Below, piece after piece: positions 1 to 9,202 of a stretch of 27,413 nucleotides of DNA (positions are counted from its first letter, which is position 1; each line of letters begins with the position of its first letter). The stretch is from Pseudomonadota bacterium (GTDB lineage: Bacteria > Pseudomonadota > Alphaproteobacteria > Ferrovibrionales > Ferrovibrionaceae): assembly GCA_021793055.1 (NCBI GenBank), contig JAJYTL010000004.1, positions 1 through 27,413 of the forward strand, written 5' to 3'. The notes under the pieces are model-generated. The model did no database searches. It worked only from the letters and a program-made list of their open reading frames with translations, and was not told the DNA's origin. The position numbers and the translations under genes were made by a program.

Positions 1-31
1 CTGGCTGCGGCTTCGGCGGTAGTTCGTTCAT
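1..31 (-). CDS. Start of the next gene in the molybdenum hydroxylase operon (partial)
   Basis: Only the first ten codons lie in the window (MNELPPKPQP). The ATG overlaps the TGA of the upstream 2Fe-2S subunit gene in an ATGA arrangement, which indicates translational coupling. In molybdenum hydroxylase operons of the CoxS/HcrC type the gene after the iron-sulfur subunit is often the large molybdopterin-binding subunit, so that is the best inference. Ten residues cannot prove it; a FAD-binding medium subunit is the alternative. Confidence 0.5.
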   Translation of the reverse strand, partial: MNELPPKPQP

Positions 32-510
32 CGGCGTTCTCCGGCGGCACGAAGCTTGGCCGCGTGACGCACCGCGGCGATGATTTTCACGTAGCCGGTG
101 CAGCGGCAGATGTTGGAGGCCAGGGCGGCGCGAATTTCCGATTCGCTCGGATCGGGATTGGCGCGCAGTAGAGCTTCGGAGGCCATGATCAGCCCCGGCG
201 TGCAATAGCCACATTGGGCGCCGAGCTTTTCATGGAATCCTTGTTGGATCGCCGAGAGCCGGCCATTCGCGGCCAGCGATTCCACCGTATCGACGCGCCG
301 GCCGTCGCAGACTGCGGCGAGCGTCAGGCAGGACAGCACCGGCTTGTCGTCGATCAGCACGGTGCAGGCGCCGCATTCGCCGCCGTCGCAGCCAGTCTTG
401 GTGCCGGTCAGGCCGACCCGCTCGCGCAGATAATCGAGCAACAGGAGGTTGTCCGGCACGGCGCCGAGATGCGTCTTACCGTTAAGGGTCAGAGAAAGAA
501 GCCTTGCCAT
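28..510 (-). CDS. 2Fe-2S subunit of a xanthine-oxidase-family molybdenum hydroxylase (HcrC/CoxS type)
   Basis: This 160-residue protein carries electrons between the molybdenum site and FAD or an external acceptor in a three-subunit hydroxylase. The N-terminal plant-type ferredoxin motif is visible (GCDGGECGACTVL, then a fourth Cys in VLSCLTLA). The C-terminal helical 2Fe-2S domain follows, with QCGYCTPG and NICRCTGY. From memory, the closest overall pattern is HcrC of 4-hydroxybenzoyl-CoA reductase (VPDNLLLLDYLRE, FHEKLG.QCG.CTPG, CRCTGYVKII), but nicotinate, isoquinoline and CO dehydrogenase small subunits share the motifs. The start at 510 (MARLLSLTLNG) fits the family length; the longer frame to 606 adds an Arg-rich stretch atypical of the family. 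It follows the methyltransferase gene by 175 bases and overlaps the next gene by 4 bases. Confidence 0.9.
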   Translation of the reverse strand: MARLLSLTLNGKTHLGAVPDNLLLLDYLRERVGLTGTKTGCDGGECGACTVLIDDKPVLSCLTLAAVCDGRRVDTVESLAANGRLSAIQQGFHEKLGAQCGYCTPGLIMASEALLRANPDPSESEIRAALASNICRCTGYVKIIAAVRHAAKLRAAGERR

Positions 511-685
511 TCCGTTCGCCTGCCGTCCAGTCGCGCGTTTCCCGAAGTGTTTTAGCTTTTGTGTCGATGTTAGTCGTGATTTACGCCGCTGGCGCGCGCA
601 AAACAAGACGCGGCGGCGCTTGTTCGCATCGCGGTCGCTCGCCGGAGCCAGCCTTGACGCAGAGCGGCCCTATCGGGGCCGGCGG

Positions 686-1804
686 TTATGCGCGGCCCCA
701 AACCTCGCGCGCGACCTCGACGATGCGCTCGAGCTTGCGCCGCTCGTCGTCGATGGTGAGCGGATTGCCGGAGACCGCGCTGGCGAAACCGCATTGCGGG
801 CTGATCGCGAGACGATCCAAGGGCAGGACGCGGCTCGCCGCCTCGATTCGCCGGATCAGCATGTCCTTCGCCTCGAGGTCCGGCGTCTTGCTCGAAACCA
901 GGCCGAGGACGACACCCTTGGGTGCGGGCACGAAGCGAAGCGGCGCGAAGTCGCCGGCGCGCGGCGAATCGTATTCGAGAAAGAAGACGTCGATCTTGAG
1001 CTCGGCGAAGGCGCGCTCGGCGACGCTCTCGTAGCCGCCCTCGGCGAGCCATTTGCCCTTGAAATTGCCGCGGCACATGTGAAGCCCGACGGTCATGCCA
1101 GCCGGCCGATCCTTTACCGCGTCGTTGATCGCGTCGATATAAATGCCGACCAGCGCCTCCGGGTCCTCGCCGCGGCCGCGCACCACCTCGCGCACGCCGG
1201 GATCGCAGAGCATGGCGAGCGGCACTTCGTCGATCTGCACGTAGCGGCAGCCGGCGGCGGCGAGATCGGCGATCTCTTGCGCGTAGACCCGGGCGAGATC
1301 GGTGAAGACCTCGCCGAGTTCGACATAGGCCTCGCGCGCGATGCCCGCCGGGCCGCGCCAGAAATGCATCGTCGGCGGCGAGGGCAGCGTGAGCTTCGGC
1401 GTCTTGATGGCGGCCGCCCGCAAAAAGCGGTACTCCGCGCCCGAGATCGACCGGGTGCGGGAAATCTTGCCCTCGACATGGGGGGCGATGAACGGCTGCA
1501 CGTGGCCGTCCGCGTCATGGAAGTCGAACAGGGCGGGCTTGGTGCCCATGCCCTCGACCGCCTCGACGAAATGGCCCCAGTAGGAGCCGCGGCGAAATTC
1601 GCCGTCCGTCACCACCTCGAGTCCGGCCGCCTCCTGCATCGCCACCGCCTCGCGGATGCTTTGCTCAACCACGGCGCGGTAGTCGTCGGCCGAGATTTCG
1701 CCCTTTTCGAGAGCGCGATGGGCCTGGGTCAGAGTGCGCGGTCGCAGCAGGCTGCCGACATGCTCGGCGCGAAACAGCGGCATCGATGGGCGAGGGTCCG
1801 ACAT
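686..1804 (-). CDS. MetE C-terminal-like zinc methyltransferase (cobalamin-independent methionine synthase II family)
   Basis: A 372-residue single-domain protein of the UroD/MetE superfamily, matching the short YxjG-like or COG0620 proteins rather than full-length MetE of about 750 residues. The likely zinc ligands are His242 and Cys244 in LHMCRGN, Glu277 in FLEYDS and Cys338 in ISPQCGF, in the order found in MetE. The N-terminus has the characteristic EHVGSLLRP and VTDGEFRRGSYW. The family moves methyl or alkyl groups onto a zinc-activated thiol; epoxyalkane:coenzyme M transferase belongs to the same fold, so the thiol substrate cannot be read from sequence. An AGGAGG lies 7 bases before the ATG. 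It is 53 bases downstream of the CoA-ligase gene and probably cotranscribed, which suggests a catabolic rather than a methionine-biosynthetic role (inference). Confidence 0.85.
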   Translation of the reverse strand: MSDPRPSMPLFRAEHVGSLLRPRTLTQAHRALEKGEISADDYRAVVEQSIREAVAMQEAAGLEVVTDGEFRRGSYWGHFVEAVEGMGTKPALFDFHDADGHVQPFIAPHVEGKISRTRSISGAEYRFLRAAAIKTPKLTLPSPPTMHFWRGPAGIAREAYVELGEVFTDLARVYAQEIADLAAAGCRYVQIDEVPLAMLCDPGVREVVRGRGEDPEALVGIYIDAINDAVKDRPAGMTVGLHMCRGNFKGKWLAEGGYESVAERAFAELKIDVFFLEYDSPRAGDFAPLRFVPAPKGVVLGLVSSKTPDLEAKDMLIRRIEAASRVLPLDRLAISPQCGFASAVSGNPLTIDDERRKLERIVEVAREVWGRA

Positions 1805-1857
1805 GACCCGGTCCTCCTATGGTTCGGGATGATGGCGATAGCCGGCGGGCAAGCGGG

Positions 1858-3288
1858 TCAAGCTTTGACGCGCAAGTCCTTGACCCGCTTCGCCTTGAAC
1901 TCGGTTTTCGGCAGGCTGCCGGGGGCGAGCACTTCGACGTCGACCTGAACCTCGAGGCGGCTTCGCGCCTCGGCGCGCAGTCGGTCCCGGATTTCGTCGG
2001 GCGTGCCGTGGTTCGGGTGTTCGATGCGCAGCATCATGGTGTCCATGCCGGCATCATTGGCCGAAAGCACGATCTCGTACTCGTCGCCGACATCGGGAAG
2101 CGAACGCACCGCCTCCTCGATCGCGCCGGGGAACATCTTGATGCCGCGGAGGTTGATGAGGTCGTCGGCGCGGCCGGTGAAGCACCCGATGGCCCGGACA
2201 TGGGTGCGACCGCAGGCGCAGGGGCGGTCGTCGAATTCGGTGTAATCGCCGACCAGGAAGCGAAGCTGGGGCGAGCTTTCGGAATTGAGGCTGGTGCAGA
2301 CCGTGAGGCCGCGCCGGCGCGGCGGCAGCCTGGCCCCGGTTTCGGGGTCAACCACCTCCCAGATGCCGATATCTTCCATGAGATGCGCGAAAACCGGGCC
2401 GTCCTTCGGTTGCGACGCCGCGCAGGAATAGCCGCCGACATGCGGCGCGGCCTCGGTGCAGCCGTAAAACTCGACGATGCGGGCGCCCCAAAGGTCCTGG
2501 ATGCGCTCGCGTGTGCGGTCGATGCCCATCGCCGGCTCGCCGGCGAGAAAGAGCTGGCGCACCTTGGTTTGGCGCGGATCGTGGCCGAGGTCCTGCAGGA
2601 CGCGGCCGAGGTGCAGCGCGTAAGAGGGCGTGCATAGCAGGATCGTGGGTTGAAAACGCACGATGATGTTGGCGCGCGCGCGGGCATCCATGCCGCCGCC
2701 CGGAATCGTCGGCAGGCCGATTTTGGCCAGGGCATATTGCACGCCCCAGGCCCAGACATGCGGGCCATAGCCGGTCATCATGAAGACCGTGTCGCCGTGG
2801 CGGAAGTCCATCGACACAAGGGCGCGGGCATTGGCCCAGCACCAATAGTCCCGATCGAGGTGCGAATAGCGGAAGACGCGCGGCGCGCCGGTGGTGCCGG
2901 AGGACGAGAACATCATCCAGCCGCGCTCGGCCCAGAGGTCCTCCGACATCGCTGTGTAGGTGCCATAGGGCGGGTGAAGCAGCGCGTCCTCGGCCATCTC
3001 GGCCTTGTCCACGACCGGCCAGCGCGGCAGGTCCGCGACGGTGCGGAGATCGCTCGGAATCAGCCCGAGACGGTCGAAACGGTGGCGATAGAAGTCGCTG
3101 TTCTCGTAAAGAAAGGGCACCAGCGCGGCGAGCTTGGCATTCTGGATCGCGATAAGTTCGTCCCGCGAACAGGCTTCGAGGCGAGGCGACCAGATTTCCG
3201 CGCTCGCGGCGTGGTCCGGATCCAATTTGTAGCGCGCCAGAGTTTCCAGCCAAGCCGCTCGCGTCTTGGCCTGCCGGTCTCGATCCAT
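1858..3288 (-). CDS. PaaK-type acyl/aryl-CoA ligase (AMP-binding)
   Basis: A 476-residue adenylate-forming enzyme of the phenylacetate-CoA ligase family, which activates a carboxylic acid with ATP and then forms the CoA thioester. Visible motifs are the P-loop SSSGTTGAPR (128-137), FYGCTEA (274-280), the hinge-region GRADDLINLRG (372-382) and a C-terminal KTEFKAKRV (461-469). A Cys-rich CACGRTH (357-363) precedes the hinge, as in PaaK relatives. It is somewhat longer than PaaK (about 430-440). The ATG at 3288 has a good AGGGAGG 7 bases upstream. It is the first gene of the leftward operon with the zinc methyltransferase and the molybdenum hydroxylase subunit. An aromatic acid substrate is plausible from this context but not shown. 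Confidence 0.88.
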   Translation of the reverse strand: MDRDRQAKTRAAWLETLARYKLDPDHAASAEIWSPRLEACSRDELIAIQNAKLAALVPFLYENSDFYRHRFDRLGLIPSDLRTVADLPRWPVVDKAEMAEDALLHPPYGTYTAMSEDLWAERGWMMFSSSGTTGAPRVFRYSHLDRDYWCWANARALVSMDFRHGDTVFMMTGYGPHVWAWGVQYALAKIGLPTIPGGGMDARARANIIVRFQPTILLCTPSYALHLGRVLQDLGHDPRQTKVRQLFLAGEPAMGIDRTRERIQDLWGARIVEFYGCTEAAPHVGGYSCAASQPKDGPVFAHLMEDIGIWEVVDPETGARLPPRRRGLTVCTSLNSESSPQLRFLVGDYTEFDDRPCACGRTHVRAIGCFTGRADDLINLRGIKMFPGAIEEAVRSLPDVGDEYEIVLSANDAGMDTMMLRIEHPNHGTPDEIRDRLRAEARSRLEVQVDVEVLAPGSLPKTEFKAKRVKDLRVKA

Positions 3289-3653
3289 CGCTTGTCCTCC
3301 CTGGCAAGCGCTGCCTCGACGATCGGAGAGTTTTTGCCTCCGTAGTTTTAAAAATGCTTACATAAAATACGCCCTGCGCCTACCGGAATTATTGCCGGCG
3401 ATCCGCGATATCTTGTCGAACAGGCCCGTGTGCTGCGGCGATGGCGGACGATCGGGGACTAGGTGCGGCCAGCCATTCAGTGTATGGAAGTGGGGCGCAA
3501 GCAGGCGATGCCGCCTTGTCGGACCCGGCTTGTGCTCTGGCGTTACGGCGTTGGTCCTGACCATGCATCTCGCGATCGTCGAAAACCAAACCAGAACCGC
3601 CGCTGGCGACGCGGCGACGGCCTTGCGCGCGCGCCCTACCGATTCGCCGTGCC
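3289..3653. other. Divergent intergenic region, 365 bases, no gene seen
   Basis: This lies between the leftward CoA-ligase operon and the rightward RND adaptor gene and must hold promoters for both. The short open frames on either strand show no recognisable protein. The stretch at about 3327-3374 is AT-rich against a GC-rich background (runs of T and A around 3343-3366) and is the most likely promoter zone for the ligase operon. No convincing hexamer pair or operator palindrome could be assigned. Confidence 0.5.
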
Positions 3654-4640
3654 ATGCGCCAGCGGCCGGCTTCGCGCCGCGCCCGTCGTGCGGTCGGCGC
3701 CTTCGGGCTTGCCGTGATGTTGGTGGCGTCGACCGGCCCCAGGGCCGCTGCGGCGCCCGGAACCGCGCCCGGTGTCGTGCCGGGTGTTGTCGCCGTAAAG
3801 GCCCGGAGCGTGAGCGCCCGGTACCGCGCCTATGGCCGCGTGGTGCCGCTCGCGCTCGCGCGGCTTCGCGCCGCAGAGCCGGGCGTGATAGCGGGGCTTG
3901 ACGCCGTTCCCGGCCAGGCCGTCGCGGCCGGCGCCGTGCTCGGGCGCCTCACCGGTCCCGAGATCGCGGCGCGTTTGGCCCGGCGCGGCGGCGCCGTCGC
4001 CAGTGCCGCCGCGCAACTGCAAGCGGCCGAGCGCTCCCTGGCCGCGGAGCGCGAGCAGCGGGCGGCGCAAAGCGGCGCGGTTCTGCGCGCCCCCGAGAGC
4101 GGCGCGGTGCTGGTGCTGGCGGCCGCCAATGGCGAGCGCGTCGCCCGCGGGCAAACCGTGCTGACCATCGTGCCCGCACACCGTCTGTGGTTGAAAGCGA
4201 TCTATTATGGCACCGCGGCCGGCAAGATTCATCGCGGCATGAGCGGATATTTCACGCCGGCGGACGGTTCGGCGCCGATCGCCGTCGAGGTCGTCAGCGT
4301 CCTGCCGATCGCGCGGCCGGCCGGCGGCCGGCCGATCGGCTTGAAGCCCCGAGCGGCGGTGCGCCTGCTCGCCGGCGAGGCGGGGACGGTGACGCTGGAT
4401 GGGGCGCCACTCAGCGGCGTTGCGGTGCCGACGCGGGCGCTCATCCTCGATCGCGGCCGCTGGTGGGTTCTGGTGCATACCATCCAAGGCGATGAACGCC
4501 GCGCCGTGGCGCCGGGCCCGAGCTTTGGCGATTGGACGCTGATCACGCACGGCTTGCCCGTGGGCACCGCGGTGGTGGTGACCGATGCCTATCTGAAGTT
4601 CCACCGCGACGTCGCGCGGCGCTACCAACCGCCAGACTGA
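3654..4640 (+). CDS. RND efflux periplasmic adaptor (HlyD/membrane fusion family), probable metal efflux
   Basis: A 328-residue protein with an Arg-rich start, a hydrophobic segment (about 14-33) and an Ala-rich cleavage region, so it is exported. It has a lipoyl-like half (PGVIAGLDAVPGQAVAAGAVLGRL), an unusually short alpha-hairpin (about 100-140), the second lipoyl half (APESGAVLVLAAANGERVARGQ), then beta-barrel and membrane-proximal domains (VPTRALI, GLPVGTAVVVTDAYLK). This layout fits adaptors that connect an inner-membrane RND pump with an outer-membrane channel. The pump gene begins 14 bases downstream; no outer-membrane factor gene is beside it. Because the pump gene is disrupted, this adaptor may be an orphan or may serve another pump. 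Confidence 0.8.
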   Translation: MRQRPASRRARRAVGAFGLAVMLVASTGPRAAAAPGTAPGVVPGVVAVKARSVSARYRAYGRVVPLALARLRAAEPGVIAGLDAVPGQAVAAGAVLGRLTGPEIAARLARRGGAVASAAAQLQAAERSLAAEREQRAAQSGAVLRAPESGAVLVLAAANGERVARGQTVLTIVPAHRLWLKAIYYGTAAGKIHRGMSGYFTPADGSAPIAVEVVSVLPIARPAGGRPIGLKPRAAVRLLAGEAGTVTLDGAPLSGVAVPTRALILDRGRWWVLVHTIQGDERRAVAPGPSFGDWTLITHGLPVGTAVVVTDAYLKFHRDVARRYQPPD

Positions 4641-4654
4641 TCCCAGGCTGATCA

Positions 4655-7600
4655 ATGTCGATCATGGAAGCCTTGCGACGGCTGGTGGCGAAGCCCGTTC
4701 TCTGGGGTCTGATTTACGGCGCCTTGGTGATTTATGGCGTCTACGCGTTGGTCAATATCCCGGTCGAGGTGTTGCCGCGCTTCGATTATCCCGAGATCGG
4801 CGTCGTCACGCACGATCGCGGCGCCACCGCCGTGGAATTGGAAGCGCTGATCGCGCGGCCGATCGAGGGCGAGATCCTGGCGCTTCCGAACCTTGTCGGC
4901 CTGCGCTCCACCATGGGCAACGGCGTGGTCGAAACCGACGTCCGCTTCGCAAATGGCACCGACGCGGGGCAAGACCTGCAAGCGGTCAATGGCGCCATCG
5001 ACCGGGCGCGCAGCAAGCTGCCCGCACGCGCTCGCCCCTACGCCGAGGTCATGGGCAACGCGATCAACGAGGTCGCCGACTATGCCGCGCGGATCCCGTC
5101 GGATGTCGCCCCGGTCGCGGTCGAACGCGCGGTCGAATCGGCGATCGCGCCCGCGCTCCGGGCGCTTCCCGGCGTGCAGCGCGTCGAGGTTTATGGCAGC
5201 GGCAACGAGGCCTTGTGGGTGCAACCCGATCTCGCGGCCCTGCATCGCTATGACGTGTCGATCACCGCCATGGTCGCGGCGCTCCGCCAAGCGGTGCTGC
5301 TCAAGCCGGGCGGCTTTATCCGATCAGCACATGCTGATCGAACTGCGCGATCTGCCGCTGACCACGGCGGCGCTGAAAGCCGTCCCCGTGCAAGGGCGCT
5401 CGGGGCCGATTCCGCTTGGCGATCTGGCGCGCGTCGTGCGGGCGCCGGTGCCGATTCAAAGCGCCATTCGCCTTGATGGCACGCCCAGCATCGCGCTCAC
5501 CGTGTTCAAGCAGCCCGGCGCCTCGACGGTGCCGGTGACCCGCGCCGTGCAACGCGCGCTGAAGTGAACCGCGGGCGAGTTGCCGCCGGGCGTGCGCTGG
5601 GTGCGCATCTATAGCCAAGGGCATCTCGTGCGCCTGATCGGCTCCGATCTCGGGCGCAACCTGGTGATCGGCGCGCTGCTCGCGATCGGCATCCTGTTCT
5701 GGGTTCTCGGTGCTGGGCGCGGCATCTGGGCGCTTGCGCTCAGCGTTCCGCTCGCGCTGCTGCTCGCCATTGGCGGGCTTTACGCCGCCGGCCAAAGCCT
5801 CAATCTGATGACCTTGGGCGCACTGACCGTCGCAGTCGGCCTGCTCGCCGACGATGCCATCATCGTTCTCGAGGCGATCTATCACCGCTGGGAACAGGGC
5901 GAGGGCCGTTGGGACGGCATCCGCCATGGGCTTGCCGATATCGCGAGCCCCGATGTCAGCGGCAGCCTGACCACCGTCGCGGTCTTCCTGCCGCTGCTGT
6001 TCGTCGGCGGCCTCGCCGGCCTGTTCTTTATTCCCTTCGCGCTCGCCATGGCGCTCGCGATCCTGGCCTCTTTGCTGATCTCGCTCAGCCTGATCCCGCT
6101 GGTCTTGGGCTTTCTCGGCGCCCGGCCGCAACGCCGCCCGAGCGTCGGCGGCCGGGTGTTGGAGCGGCTGCGCCGGGAAAATCTTCGCCTGTTCGATCTT
6201 ATCGCCCGCCGGCCGCGCGCGAGCTTGGGGCTCTGCGTCGTGCTGTTGCTGGCGAGCCTTGCCGGCTTGGCGCTGGTTTCGGTCGATTTTCTGCCGCTGC
6301 CGAACGAAGGCGTGATGTTGGAAAGCTTCACGCTGCCGCCCGGCAGTTCGCTGCCCGAAACCGAAGCCGCGGTCGATCGTCTGACGCGCCGGCTGCGCGC
6401 CGATCCCGCCGTACTTCACACCTATGCCCGTATAGGCTCAGCGGCGGACACCGCCTATACCGAACCGGCTTACGCCGGCGAGATTCAAATCGTGCTGAAA
6501 CGGGGCATCGGTGCCAACAGCCTTGATCGCATCGGCGCGCGGCTTACCCGCGAGAGCCGAATGCCCGGCGTTCAGGCGTCCATCGACACCCCGACCATCG
6601 AGCGCGTCGGCGAAAGCCTCTCGGGCCTGCCGCAGCCTTTCGTCATCCATGTTTTCGGCGACAATCTGGTGACGCTCCGCGCGCTGTCCGGAAGAATCGC
6701 TGCGCGGCTGCGCCGGGTGCCGGATTTGAGCGATATCTTCGACAACGACGGCTATCCAGTGACGCAGCTCGATGTGGTGCCGAAACCCGGCGCGACGGCG
6801 GCCTATGGCATCAGCCCGGCCGGACTCTATCGGCAAATCGATCCCTTGCTCGCGGGCCGGGTGATCGCGCGCATCCCGCGGGGCAACGTGCCGCTTGATC
6901 TCTATCTCCGCTTGGCGCAGGCGCCCGATCTTTCCGTCGCGGCGCTTGACGGCTTGCGGGTCCATACGCGGGGCTGGACCACGCTCGGGCAGCTCGCCAC
7001 GCTCAAGCTCGTCAGCACGCCGAACCAAATCCGTTATATCGACGGCGCGCGGGCGCTCGACATCCTGGCGACGCCGACCACTTCCTTGGGCCGCGCCATG
7101 GCCGAGGCGAGAGCTGCGCTCAACGGCCTTCGCATGCCACCCGGCTATCGCATCGATTTCGGCGGTCTTTATCCGGAGCTTATTCACACCGCCCTCGGCG
7201 TCGGCATCGCCGCGCTTGCCGCATTCGTTCTCATGGCCGGAATCCTGATCCTGCAATTCGATGGACTTCTGGCGCCAGGCCTGTTGCTCGTGCAGATCCC
7301 GCTCGCCTTCACCGGCGGTGCCATTGCCCTGATCCTGAGCGGCGTCGGCTTGAACGCGACCGGCCTGGTCGCCTTTCTCACCCTCGTCGGCTTGAGCCTC
7401 AATCACGGCATCGTGTTGCTGTTCCGCGTCCGCCGCAACGAAGCCGCCGGCCTTGTCCCTGAAGCGGCGGTGCGCGAGGCGATTCACGTGCGCTTTCGCC
7501 CGATTCTGCTGACCACGCTGTCCGCCGTTCTCGGCATGGCGCCGACGGCGCTCGGCTGGGGCCAGGGCGCGGCCCCGGAACAAGGGCTTGCCATCGTCGT

Positions 7601-7694
7601 CCTCGGCGGCATTCTTTGGAGCGCCTTGCTCACCACCAACCTGATCCCGGCGCTCTACCTGCATTATCGGCGAAAGCCGGCGCGGGCGGCATAA
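4655..7694 (+). pseudogene. RND efflux pump gene (CzcA/CusA-like) with a frame change and an in-frame stop
   Basis: Read across all frames, this region encodes a full-length RND transporter of about 1013 residues. The N-terminus has the first membrane helix and a CzcA/CusA-like porter start (IPVEVLPRFDYPEIGVVT). The reading then leaves frame at about 5318-5325: KPGGFI is in one frame and DQHMLIELRDLPL in the next. The second frame meets TGA at 5565-5567, and the same frame resumes (ELPPGVRWVRIYS) to the stop at 7692-7694. The proton-relay region VGLLADDAIIVLEAI is in the last part, with two adjacent Asp. Two independent lesions in an otherwise well-conserved gene suggest a recent pseudogene; two sequencing errors are the alternative. 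It lies 14 bases after the adaptor gene and ends 9 bases from the convergent merA. The two-Asp relay resembles drug exporters, while the porter domain resembles metal exporters, so the substrate is uncertain. Confidence 0.8.
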
Positions 7695-7703
7695 CGCGGC
7701 ACG

Positions 7704-9140
7704 TCACCCGGCGCAGCAGGACAGCGCCGCGACATCCTTGGTGAAGCCGAGCGCTGCGAGCTTCAAGGCCTCGACAGTGGTGAGATAGGGGAAGACGGTC
7801 TCGGCGAGATCGCTCGCGGTCATGCCCTGCTTGATGGCGAGGGTCGCGGTCTGGATGCTGTCGCCGGCTTCCGGCGCCAGCATATGGGCGCCGAGCAGGC
7901 GGCCGCTTCGCCGTTCCGCGACCAGCTTGACGAGTCCGCGCGTGTCCCGTGCGGCAAGGGCGCGCGGTACCTGATCGAGGCCGATCAGCGAGGTTTCGAC
8001 GTTGAAGCCCTTGGCGCGGGCGGCGGCTTCCGTCAGTCCGACCGTCGCGATCTGCGGATCAGTGAAGACGACTTCGGGCATGGCGGCATTGTCGTAGCAA
8101 CGGCTATCGCCGTTCAGCGCATTCTCGGCGGCGATCTTGCCGCCGTAGGCCGCCATGTAGACGAACATGTCGCGGCCGGTGACGTCGCCGGCCGCATAAA
8201 TGCCGGGCCGGGTCGTACGCAGCCGGTCGTCGACGTGAATGGCACCCCGCGCATCCGTCGCGATGCCGGCCTCGGCCAGCCCAAGGCCGGCCGTATTCGG
8301 CCGCCGGCCGGCAGCGACAAGAAGCCGCTCGGCGCGCACCGCGTCGGGCCGGCCGTCCGCCGTGCGGAGGGTCAAGGCGACGCCCGCGGTATCGCCCTCC
8401 ACTGCCTCATAGGCCGCGCCGCAACGGACGTCGATGCCTTCGGCGCGAAGATAATCGGCGAGCGCCGCACCGATCTCGGGCTCCGCCTGCGGCATGAGCC
8501 GCGAGCGGCAGACGATGGTGACGGCGACGCCGGCGCGGGCGAACATCTGGCCGAGCTCGCAGCCGACAAATCCGCCGCCGACGACGAGCAGCGAGGCGGG
8601 CAGCCGCCGCAGCGCCAAGGCGCCGGTGCTATCAAGCCAGGGGACGGTCTCAAGGCCGGCAATCGCCGGCCTGCTCGGCGCGGCGCCGGTTGCGATGACG
8701 ATCCGGACGGGCGCCATCGTCTCATCCCCGACTGTGAGCCCGGTCCCGACAATCCGCGCCCGGCCCTGGCGGTAGGAAATCCGCTCGTGGGCTTTCAGCA
8801 CATCGGTGTATTTGGCTTGCCGCAAGCTCGCGACCAGTGCGTCCTTTTGCGTGGCGAGGGCGGACCAATCGCGCAGCCTCGTTGCACCGTCGATGCCGGC
8901 GAAGCGCGCAGCGGCGCGCCCGCCATGAAGCGCCTCGGCGGCACGGATCAAGGTCTTCGAGGGCACGCAGCCGATATTGACGCAGGTGCCGCCGAGAGTG
9001 CCGTGGCCGATCAAGGCAACCCGCGCGCCGAGCTCGGCGGCGCGGATCGCCGCCGCGAAACCGGCCGATCCGGCGCCGATCACCGCGATATCGGGCGCTC
9101 TCGCGCTCTCGCTCGCATGGCAGCAATTGGATGTTGTCAT
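7704..9140 (-). CDS. merA: Mercuric reductase, core form without N-terminal HMA domain
   Basis: A 478-residue FAD- and NADPH-dependent disulfide oxidoreductase that reduces Hg(II) to volatile Hg(0) in the cytoplasm. The FAD-binding start is IGAGSAGFAAAIRAAELGA and the redox-active pair is in GGTCVNIGCVPSK (Cys53, Cys58). The NADPH domain has VVGGGFVGCELGQ. The MerA hallmark C-terminal SCCAG (Cys475, Cys476) passes Hg(II) to the active site. Tyr in MFVYMAAYGG and in FPYLTTVEALK match the catalytic tyrosines of Tn501 MerA. The usual N-terminal GMTCxxC mercury-binding domain is absent; instead the protein opens with a short tail containing Cys6-Cys7. It is driven by a MerR-type promoter upstream and lies divergent from merR. 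No merT, merP or merC transport gene is in the window. Confidence 0.95.
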   Translation of the reverse strand: MTTSNCCHASESARAPDIAVIGAGSAGFAAAIRAAELGARVALIGHGTLGGTCVNIGCVPSKTLIRAAEALHGGRAAARFAGIDGATRLRDWSALATQKDALVASLRQAKYTDVLKAHERISYRQGRARIVGTGLTVGDETMAPVRIVIATGAAPSRPAIAGLETVPWLDSTGALALRRLPASLLVVGGGFVGCELGQMFARAGVAVTIVCRSRLMPQAEPEIGAALADYLRAEGIDVRCGAAYEAVEGDTAGVALTLRTADGRPDAVRAERLLVAAGRRPNTAGLGLAEAGIATDARGAIHVDDRLRTTRPGIYAAGDVTGRDMFVYMAAYGGKIAAENALNGDSRCYDNAAMPEVVFTDPQIATVGLTEAAARAKGFNVETSLIGLDQVPRALAARDTRGLVKLVAERRSGRLLGAHMLAPEAGDSIQTATLAIKQGMTASDLAETVFPYLTTVEALKLAALGFTKDVAALSCCAG

Positions 9141-9202
9141 CGTCTCCGCCTGTCATTGCCGGGGCAGCGGCGCGTCGTTGCGCTCCATCTCGCCATAGGG
9201 CT

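Noticed and set aside
665..681. CGGCCC/GGGCCG hairpin after the zinc methyltransferase gene
   Set aside because: Only six pairs and no U tract on the minus strand; such stems arise by chance at this GC content.
449..1948. 499-codon plus-strand open frame
   Set aside because: It lies opposite the zinc methyltransferase gene and parts of its neighbours; the composition is that of a shadow frame and no motif is seen.
3289..3653. Possible remnant of an outer-membrane factor gene for the first RND system
   Set aside because: All frames were read; none shows TolC-like helices or a lipobox.
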